A DNA stretch of 64,000 nucleotides from Devosia litorisediminis (lineage in GTDB: Bacteria > Pseudomonadota > Alphaproteobacteria > Rhizobiales > Devosiaceae): NCBI RefSeq assembly GCF_018334155.1, contig NZ_JAGXTP010000001.1, positions 930,001 through 994,000 of the forward strand, given 5' to 3'. Made by a program: the position numbers and the translations under genes. Position 1 is the first letter of the stretch, and each line of letters opens with the position of its first letter. Positions 59,428 through 64,000 of this stretch are shown piece after piece. The notes beneath the pieces are model-generated. The model made no database searches. It had not been told where the DNA came from and was given only the letters and a program-made list of their open reading frames with translations.

Positions 59428-59442
59428 TTAATTAAGGGTTAA
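59428..59442. promoter_or_regulatory. CtrA binding box 1
   Basis: TTAA (59428-59431), seven bases, TTAA (59439-59442): an exact match to the CtrA consensus TTAA-N7-TTAA. It is in the gap between two divergent membrane-protein genes, 46 bases before the ATG at 59489 and 60 bases from the start at 59368. Confidence 0.65.
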
Positions 59443-59488
59443 GATTTGCGGGTTGCGTCTAGCGCCGCACATTAAGGGGTCGAACGTC

Positions 59489-59809
59489 ATGACCAAGGAA
59501 CTGATACTGGCCGCGTTCTTGATTTGTGTGGGGCTTTGCCTGGCGGGAGCGGGGACCCATGCCTATCAGTGGTTGTCGAAACAGCAGGCTGCGCTGCGCT
59601 ATGACGGCAACAGCTTTGTTGGCGCCATGGGCAATCTGGCCATGAGCTTTGTCTGCGGCCCCTACATCATGCTGCAGCTGGGCTGGCGCCATGAAGATGA
59701 TGGCACGATGTCGATGACATCGATGCTCGTCTCGGCGGTTGTGGCCTTTGGCTGGGCGTTCGTTACGGGCTTGATGTTCATGGGCGCCTACGTCGCCATT
59801 CGGTATTAG
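59489..59809 (+). CDS. Small membrane protein (possibly DUF6949)
   Basis: 106-residue protein with three membrane helices (about residues 5-25, 47-70 and 84-105). Opening KELILAAFLICVGLCLAGAG and the loop GWRHEDDGTMSMTSMLVS are visible. I recall similar short alphaproteobacterial membrane proteins under DUF6949 but cannot confirm. AGGGG precedes ATG 59489. A CtrA box lies at its promoter. Followed by strong hairpins. Confidence 0.65.
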   Translation: MTKELILAAFLICVGLCLAGAGTHAYQWLSKQQAALRYDGNSFVGAMGNLAMSFVCGPYIMLQLGWRHEDDGTMSMTSMLVSAVVAFGWAFVTGLMFMGAYVAIRY

Positions 59810-59817
59810 GCGCGCTT

Positions 59818-59893
59818 GCTGCCGGACGTCACCCGGCAGCGCTTATGCGCCGACGCAATGAGGCCAGCTTCACGAAACGAAGCTGGCCTCATT
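59818..59893. terminator. Double hairpin between convergent genes
   Basis: GCTGCCGG/CCGGCAGC (59818-59840) is followed by a perfect 15-pair hairpin AATGAGGCCAGCTTC (59857-59871) and GAAGCTGGCCTCATT (59879-59893). T runs are short on both sides. It probably ends transcription from both flanking convergent genes. Confidence 0.6.
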
Positions 59894-59949
59894 CATCAGA
59901 CCCCTATCAGGGATAGGCTTGGGGCGGGGTCCGGAAACTGGTTGTTGCG

Positions 59950-60582
59950 CTAGTTGATCCCGGCGGTGGCAAACACCACTTCGCGGTTGTCGATCATGTC
60001 GACCCACTGGCCGGCATTGGCCTGAGACTGACGCTTGATGAATTTGTAGGGGGTGGCGTTCCACAGATCGACGGAGCCGATCTGGTTGTCGAGTACCAGA
60101 TCGCCGCGATCCGTGCGGGCGATCAGCACAGCGTGGCCTTCGCCATTGGCCTGCTTGACCACAGCAATCAGCAAGGTGCTGGCGGGCCAGCCGGCATTGA
60201 TCAGCTCGCGGCGTTTGGCCAGTGCGTAGTCTTCACAATCGCCATAGCCGTTGGGATAGGTCCAGAATTCGTTGACCCGATAGAGGTCCTGATCGGTCAC
60301 AGGCACCACTGTGCCGTTCACATGAGCGTTTACTGTCAGCAATTGCTGCCAGAGGGCTTCATTGAGTGCGACAGCTGGCACGAGCTGCGCATTGGCGCGG
60401 CATTCGCTGGGCCGCTGCTGGCAGAACTGGGCGTGGCCAACCGGAATGCTGGTGGTGCCGGACAGCGTCTGCACAAATGCAGCGTTGTTGGTGTCCAGTG
60501 CCTGGGCGGGGATGGCGAGAAGAGCCAGCGCGATCAAAGCGCCGAACAGTGCCGTTCCCAGTCCCTTTTTGTTGGTGTTCAT
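59950..60582 (-). CDS. Transglutaminase-like cysteine peptidase (BTLCP)
   Basis: 210-residue exported protein: signal peptide cut after AQA near residue 28, then a BTLCP domain with Cys in NGYGDCEDYALAKRRELINA near 115, His in GEGHAVLIARTDRGDLVLDN near 147, and Asp in the same segment. LapG, the best-known relative, cleaves an adhesin under c-di-GMP control; a PilZ protein lies 0.7 kb away, but no adhesin or LapD is present. Natural substrate unknown. Confidence 0.9.
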   Translation of the reverse strand: MNTNKKGLGTALFGALIALALLAIPAQALDTNNAAFVQTLSGTTSIPVGHAQFCQQRPSECRANAQLVPAVALNEALWQQLLTVNAHVNGTVVPVTDQDLYRVNEFWTYPNGYGDCEDYALAKRRELINAGWPASTLLIAVVKQANGEGHAVLIARTDRGDLVLDNQIGSVDLWNATPYKFIKRQSQANAGQWVDMIDNREVVFATAGIN

Positions 60583-60635
60583 CGAGTGATCTCCCTGATG
60601 GAGACCACGTTAGAGAGGCCGACTTGCCCCGATAG

Positions 60636-60656
60636 AAAAACTGCCGTGTAGTTTTT
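60636..60656. promoter_or_regulatory. AT-rich dyad upstream of the BTLCP gene
   Basis: AAAAACT (60636-60642) and AGTTTTT (60650-60656) are exact complements around GCCGTGT, about 55 bases upstream of the BTLCP start. It could be an operator, or a weak terminator for the gene upstream. Confidence 0.35.
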
Positions 60657-60723
60657 ATGCGTGTTTTATCGATTGAATTTCGGATCGATTAACCATGCAT
60701 TCCAGCAGCTTAGCCTGCGCTGT

Positions 60724-61242
60724 TCAGGAGGTGAGTCTGGCGAGTACAGACTGATAGACATCGTCGTCCTGGCCGCGGCCTTCGCGGCACTGTTTGGAGC
60801 CCAGATGAATGGTCGTGGCACTCGCCAAACGCTCAGAATGGTAGGTGAAGTCTTCCTGCATGGTGGCGTTGCGTCGCGCGAGCCAGTTCTGATGATGCGC
60901 AATCAGGTTCTGCCCGGCCGCATCGACCACGATCACGGTGACGCAGACATGGTCGTAATCATGCTCGTCATTATTGGTCAGACGCTGGCTGAGACCCAGC
61001 TTGCCGCTGGCAGGGTTCAGCGTAATGGCGATGTCGACCCATTGATCGCGCTTCCAGTCCCATTTTTCGTGAAATGGCGGGCAGGCGAGCGCAGAGCCCC
61101 CCGGATTGCATGAGCTGATATCGATGCTCTGCCATGCATAGTTGCGCCAGTCTGCGCGGCCGTCGGCGCTGGCTGATTGAACCAGTGTCAGCGATAGGCA
61201 TACGGCCAGGGCAATAGCGATGGGGCGCAGGATAGCTGTCAT
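60724..61242 (-). CDS. Secreted protein of unknown function
   Basis: 172-residue protein with a signal peptide (ILRPIAIALAVCLSLTLVQS, cut after ASA near residue 27). The mature part has NYAWQSIDISSCNPGG near its start and two further Cys (LACPPFHEKWDWKRD and SKQCREG), suggesting disulfides, and a beta-rich middle. No family recognised. The start at 61242 is chosen for the signal peptide. Confidence 0.7.
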   Translation of the reverse strand: MTAILRPIAIALAVCLSLTLVQSASADGRADWRNYAWQSIDISSCNPGGSALACPPFHEKWDWKRDQWVDIAITLNPASGKLGLSQRLTNNDEHDYDHVCVTVIVVDAAGQNLIAHHQNWLARRNATMQEDFTYHSERLASATTIHLGSKQCREGRGQDDDVYQSVLARLTS

Positions 61243-61312
61243 GGCGGTGTGATAACCGGCGATGACCGATCCTGCCAATGGCATCGCTGCGAATCTCAGG
61301 ATCGCAAGGCGA

Positions 61313-61945
61313 TCAATTCATGCGGAGGTTCTGCTGCACGACGGTGAGCATTTCCTGGGCCGAAATGAATTCGACGCCGACACCGTTCTGGAAGTGACGC
61401 GCCACGCGGGCCCGCATGCGACCCAGGGTGACAGCTGTGCCGATGGCTGGGCGTACATCGAGTTCAACGGCGGCGCCGGAGAGCGAAATATCGATGATCT
61501 TGCAATTATAGCGCCGGCCATCGTCCAGGGCGACGGTAGAGTGGCGAATATCAGGCACCACGCGTTCGTGCCGGCGATCTTCGGGCAGATTGAGCGCGTC
61601 CTTGTTGGCCAGCCAGGTCAGTTGGGCGGCCATCTTGTCACGCTTGCGCGGCGAGGCGGCCAGATCCATGACGAAGCCGCCCTCGATCTGGCTGAGAATG
61701 GTGCCTTCGATACGGCCGATCAGGTCAAGATAGGCGATGACCTTTTCGCCCACGCCACCAGCGGCAGGCGCGATGACGATCGCATCACCCGGTGACATTT
61801 CGAGAACCTGACAGGGAAATTCCCGGCGATCGGCCAGCATGTAGCGGCCAAGTACAGAGACCTGGACGCGCTGAAATTTTCCGGCCGTCGCAGCGGTGCG
61901 GACTGGGGCAACAAACTGCGGTGAGGGGAGATCGTCGCTAAGCAT
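61313..61945 (-). CDS. Two-lobed PilZ-domain protein
   Basis: 210-residue protein with two PilZ-like lobes. The C-terminal one (about residues 122-205) keeps the c-di-GMP binding signature: RRHERVVPDIRHSTV followed by CKIIDISLSGAAVEL. The N-terminal lobe (about 24-95) has FQRVQVSVLGRYM and VLEMSPGDA, a degenerate version. Likely a cytoplasmic c-di-GMP receptor; partner unknown. It is on the same strand as, and downstream of, the PAS_5 gene. Confidence 0.87.
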   Translation of the reverse strand: MLSDDLPSPQFVAPVRTAATAGKFQRVQVSVLGRYMLADRREFPCQVLEMSPGDAIVIAPAAGGVGEKVIAYLDLIGRIEGTILSQIEGGFVMDLAASPRKRDKMAAQLTWLANKDALNLPEDRRHERVVPDIRHSTVALDDGRRYNCKIIDISLSGAAVELDVRPAIGTAVTLGRMRARVARHFQNGVGVEFISAQEMLTVVQQNLRMN

Positions 61946-62073
61946 TCTCTGACCGCTAAACCCATTGTGTTTCTACCTTAAGCTAGCGGCTCTTGGTTAA
62001 CGCATGGTTTTGCATGTCAGCAGTTTGCGCGGCAAATGCCGCGCAAATTGAATTGGTGTTGTTGGCGGCTTGC

Positions 62074-62727
62074 TTACTGACGTCCGCCGTCGATAACGGC
62101 GAGATGGGCGTAGCGCCGTGCGGTGCGGCCAAAGACTGTCGCTGGCATGGCGCTAGGCGCCGTGTGACTGGCATAGGTGACATCGCTGCCGACATTGGTG
62201 GCGACTTCGCGCACCTTGTCTTCGAGCGCAATATCATCAGGCCAGATCAGGCGCAGGCCAGTGATGCGCTGTTCCATGATGGGCTGAACGCCAAGCCAGT
62301 AAGGCTCATCGAGCGCAGTCATGGCGCCGAGCAGGCGCGTATGAGTGGAGCCATTGTGCCGCAGGGGCATCAGGATGGTCTCGAAGTTCACCTTGGTGTG
62401 CAGGGCAGTGGTGCCCTGGAAGGTAACCAGCGCGACAGCATGATCTTCGGTTACTGCACGGATCAGGGTGTCCATGGCGTCGCCGTCGCGTTCGTGCCAG
62501 AGCGCTGAGAAAGAGCGTCCCTTGAGTTCACGGCAATAGCTGGTGCACAAGTGCGAGCCGGCCAGACGGAACGAAAACTTGTCGCTTTCGTCGAGCTCAA
62601 GAATGAATGTATTGGCCAGTGCAGAACGGATCTGCGTGGGATCAATGTCCTTCCGTTCCGGCGCGCTACGCGAGCCGCGGATGGAGTTCCAATAATCATA
62701 GAGCGTCTTGGTGCTCGTTTTCTGCAT
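62074..62727 (-). CDS. PAS-domain protein, PAS_5-like
   Basis: 217-residue protein with the alphaproteobacterial PAS_5 pattern: LYDYWNSIRGSRSAPERKDI near residue 9, FSFRLAGSHLCTSYCRELKG near 50 and a long beta-rich centre. No output domain follows, so it may be a one-domain sensor or adaptor. ATG 62727 is used; the longer frame runs into the divergent promoter region with a CtrA box. Followed by the PilZ gene. Confidence 0.83.
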   Translation of the reverse strand: MQKTSTKTLYDYWNSIRGSRSAPERKDIDPTQIRSALANTFILELDESDKFSFRLAGSHLCTSYCRELKGRSFSALWHERDGDAMDTLIRAVTEDHAVALVTFQGTTALHTKVNFETILMPLRHNGSTHTRLLGAMTALDEPYWLGVQPIMEQRITGLRLIWPDDIALEDKVREVATNVGSDVTYASHTAPSAMPATVFGRTARRYAHLAVIDGGRQ

Positions 62728-62822
62728 GTTCTGTGACCCGCCATTCGAGCATCCACGTTCCCCCCTGATGGAACGCTTCTGCGATGAGGAGACTTTCGCA
62801 AAACCTGACGGCAAAAGCGCTC

Positions 62823-62837
62823 TTAAAGAAAGGTTAA
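62823..62837. promoter_or_regulatory. CtrA binding box 2
   Basis: TTAA (62823-62826), seven bases, TTAA (62834-62837), then a further TTAA at 62840-62843. Exact match to TTAA-N7-TTAA. It is between the divergent PAS_5 gene (start 62727) and rhomboid gene (start 62910). Confidence 0.65.
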
Positions 62838-62909
62838 GGTTAACGTGGGTGTGCCAATGTGGAAAAGAGAGCTGGAAGCCGCAGGGCGCCAGCGAGTCGG
62901 AGTGAATTG

Positions 62910-63644
62910 ATGTCTGAACAAGGTTCCACACCAGAGAACACCCCGCCTGCCGGGCGTGAGCCGGTGTTCCTGTTGCCCGGCGCGGTGACAGCTATGATCG
63001 GTGTTCTGGTGGCGATTCACCTCGCGTCAACCTTCGTGCTTAACCCGGACGGCATGGCGCAAATGGTGTTCTGGTTTGCGTTCCAGCCCCTGCGAATCCT
63101 GGCTGGTGCCAGCGATATTGCCTTGGCTGTACCGCTGATCTGGACGCCTTTCACCCATGCCTTGATGCATGGCGGGTGGGAGCATCTGCTATTCAACGTA
63201 GCGTGGTTCGCCATCTTTGCGACACCCGTGACCCGCCGCTATGGGGCAGGGCCGATGCTGGCCATCTTTTTTGTGTCGGCAGCGGCGGGCGCTGCTTTCT
63301 TTGCAGCAACGACCTTGACCTCCGGTGCCTACCTGATTGGAGCGTCCGGCGGGGTTTCAGGTCTGACCGGTGCGGCCGTGCGCTTTATTTTCCAGCCGGT
63401 GATCGTGGCGCAACATCCAGAAACCGGTCAGCGGGTGATTGTCGGGCGCAAGCTGGCGAGCTTTGCTGACATGTGGCGCGATACGCGCACGCGCAGTTTC
63501 GTGTTAATCTGGGTTGTGCTCAACGCGGCAGTGCCGCTGCTGCCCCTGTTTACCGGCGCCTCAGTTGCTGTCGCTTGGCAGGCGCATTTGGGCGGCTTTA
63601 TTGCAGGTATCGCAATGGTTGGACTGTTTGAGCGGCGTAGCTAG
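62910..63644 (+). CDS. Rhomboid-family intramembrane serine protease
   Basis: 244-residue protein with six membrane helices. Catalytic Ser is in [19 protein letters not shown] near residue 150 and His in [17 protein letters not shown] near 226; [17 protein letters not shown] near 89 is the H-x-x-x-N helix. All active residues are present, so it should be a working rhomboid. GGAGTG precedes ATG 62910. It overlaps the convergent hisI by four bases. Substrates unknown. Confidence 0.92.
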   Translation: MSEQGSTPENTPPAGREPVFLLPGAVTAMIGVLVAIHLASTFVLNPDGMAQMVFWFAFQPLRILAGASDIALAVPLIWTPFTHALMHGGWEHLLFNVAWFAIFATPVTRRYGAGPMLAIFFVSAAAGAAFFAATTLTSGAYLIGASGGVSGLTGAAVRFIFQPVIVAQHPETGQRVIVGRKLASFADMWRDTRTRSFVLIWVVLNAAVPLLPLFTGASVAVAWQAHLGGFIAGIAMVGLFERRS

Positions 63645-64000
63645 GCCTTGCTGGCGTAGACCTGCTTGGGATCAAACAACCGGGGCAAGCCCGTATCTTC
63701 AAGCGTAGCCACGCCGTCATGGACCGCCGCGCGCCGATAAAAGCAGGTTTTTCGCCCCGTGTGGCAGGCTGCGCCGCGCCCGGTCTGATTGACCACGAGA
63801 ACAATGGCGTCCTGATCGCAATCGGTGCGCAGTTCGACGACCTGCTGGGTTTCGCCTGAGGTTTCGCCCTTCTTCCACATTTTGGCGCGCGAGCGTGACC
63901 AATAGTGGGCGATGCCGGTTTCCAGCGTCAGCGCCAGAGCCTCGGCGTTCATGTGGGCGAGCATGAGCACATCTTTGCTGCCCGCTTCCACGGTCACGAC
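63641..64000 (-). CDS. hisI: Phosphoribosyl-AMP cyclohydrolase (5' end off the window)
   Basis: Third step of histidine synthesis: opens the ring of PR-AMP. The 3' 120 codons are present; the frame is open through the right edge, and a GTG near 63997 is inside the coding region. Zinc and active-site residues are in [39 protein letters not shown] and [16 protein letters not shown]. Single-domain, not fused to HisE. Convergent with the rhomboid gene. Confidence 0.93.
   Translation of the reverse strand, partial: VVTVEAGSKDVLMLAHMNAEALALTLETGIAHYWSRSRAKMWKKGETSGETQQVVELRTDCDQDAIVLVVNQTGRGAACHTGRKTCFYRRAAVHDGVATLEDTGLPRLFDPKQVYASKA

Noticed and set aside
1..64000. Prophage, integrative element, CRISPR array or defence island
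   Set aside because: No integrase, transposase, phage structural gene, direct-repeat array or known defence gene set was found on either strand.

Overview
The window is ordinary chromosomal DNA of a fairly GC-rich alphaproteobacterium, most likely a member of Hyphomicrobiales (a Devosia-like organism is my best guess from gene content, not a proven identity). The pointers are: a DUF1476 (F1-ATPase zeta inhibitor) gene next to purC, DUF3126, a BTLCP transglutaminase-like peptidase, a PAS_5-type protein, the eukaryote-like 405-residue NADP isocitrate dehydrogenase, and three regulatory motifs typical of the class: a GTTC-N7-GTTC LexA box, an EcfG-type GGAAC-N16-CGTT promoter and two TTAA-N7-TTAA CtrA boxes. 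I saw no insertion sequence, prophage, CRISPR array or rRNA; there is one tRNA-Leu(UAA).

Layout. 0-9.5 kb: partial glycerophosphodiesterase, DMT transporter, FadL-type outer membrane channel with two phased operator-like dyads, icd, a MarR regulator, a KAS II-like condensing enzyme, TfoX and GFA proteins, two tandem paralogous GNAT acetyltransferases, and trmJ. 9.5-20.6 kb: MFS exporter, rpsD, SbmA/BacA transporter, ttcA with an inositol-phosphatase-family gene, an autoregulated ArsR-SRPBCC pair, a ClpP paralogue, two MFS transporters, and the grxD / HAD / DUF6665-like / bolA group. 20.7-35.7 kb: purine biosynthesis on the minus strand in the order purB - purC - purS - purQ - purL, interrupted between purS and purQ by about 5 kb of envelope-glycan genes (GtrA, UGM-like flavoprotein, GT-C glycosyltransferase, acyltransferase) and between purQ and purL by a DJ-1/PfpI gene. 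A haem peroxidase of the animal-type superfamily lies alone between purC and purB, and rpe follows purB's upstream side.

35.9-42.9 kb is DNA-repair rich: a radical-SAM/helix-hairpin-helix protein and a DUF4130-UdgX fusion form a two-gene operon with a LexA box at its start, and the radical-SAM protein ends in a sliding-clamp-binding pentapeptide. DUF2200, ccdA, a BioF2/FemAB-like acetyltransferase, radC and map follow. 43-53 kb: a CinA-type domain protein, gpt, tRNA-Leu, RidA-ASCH pair, rluA, csbD with an EcfG promoter, ogt, a CYTH phosphatase, a DMT transporter, a gluconate module (gntK and an SDR, divergent from gnd) and a ClC channel. 53-64 kb: GNAT, Tet-type MFS, a flavin monooxygenase with a CHCC zinc-finger gene, an alpha/beta hydrolase, cysE, DUF3126, several secreted or membrane proteins, a two-lobed PilZ protein, PAS_5 protein, rhomboid protease and the 3' part of hisI; two CtrA boxes fall here.

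The most rewarding locus is the SOS-box-preceded radical-SAM/UdgX operon (35.9-38.6 kb). Its parts are known families, but the combination of LexA box, clamp-binding tail and covalent uracil-trapping glycosylase makes a testable, poorly described DNA-damage response. All motif calls are by eye; no searches were run.
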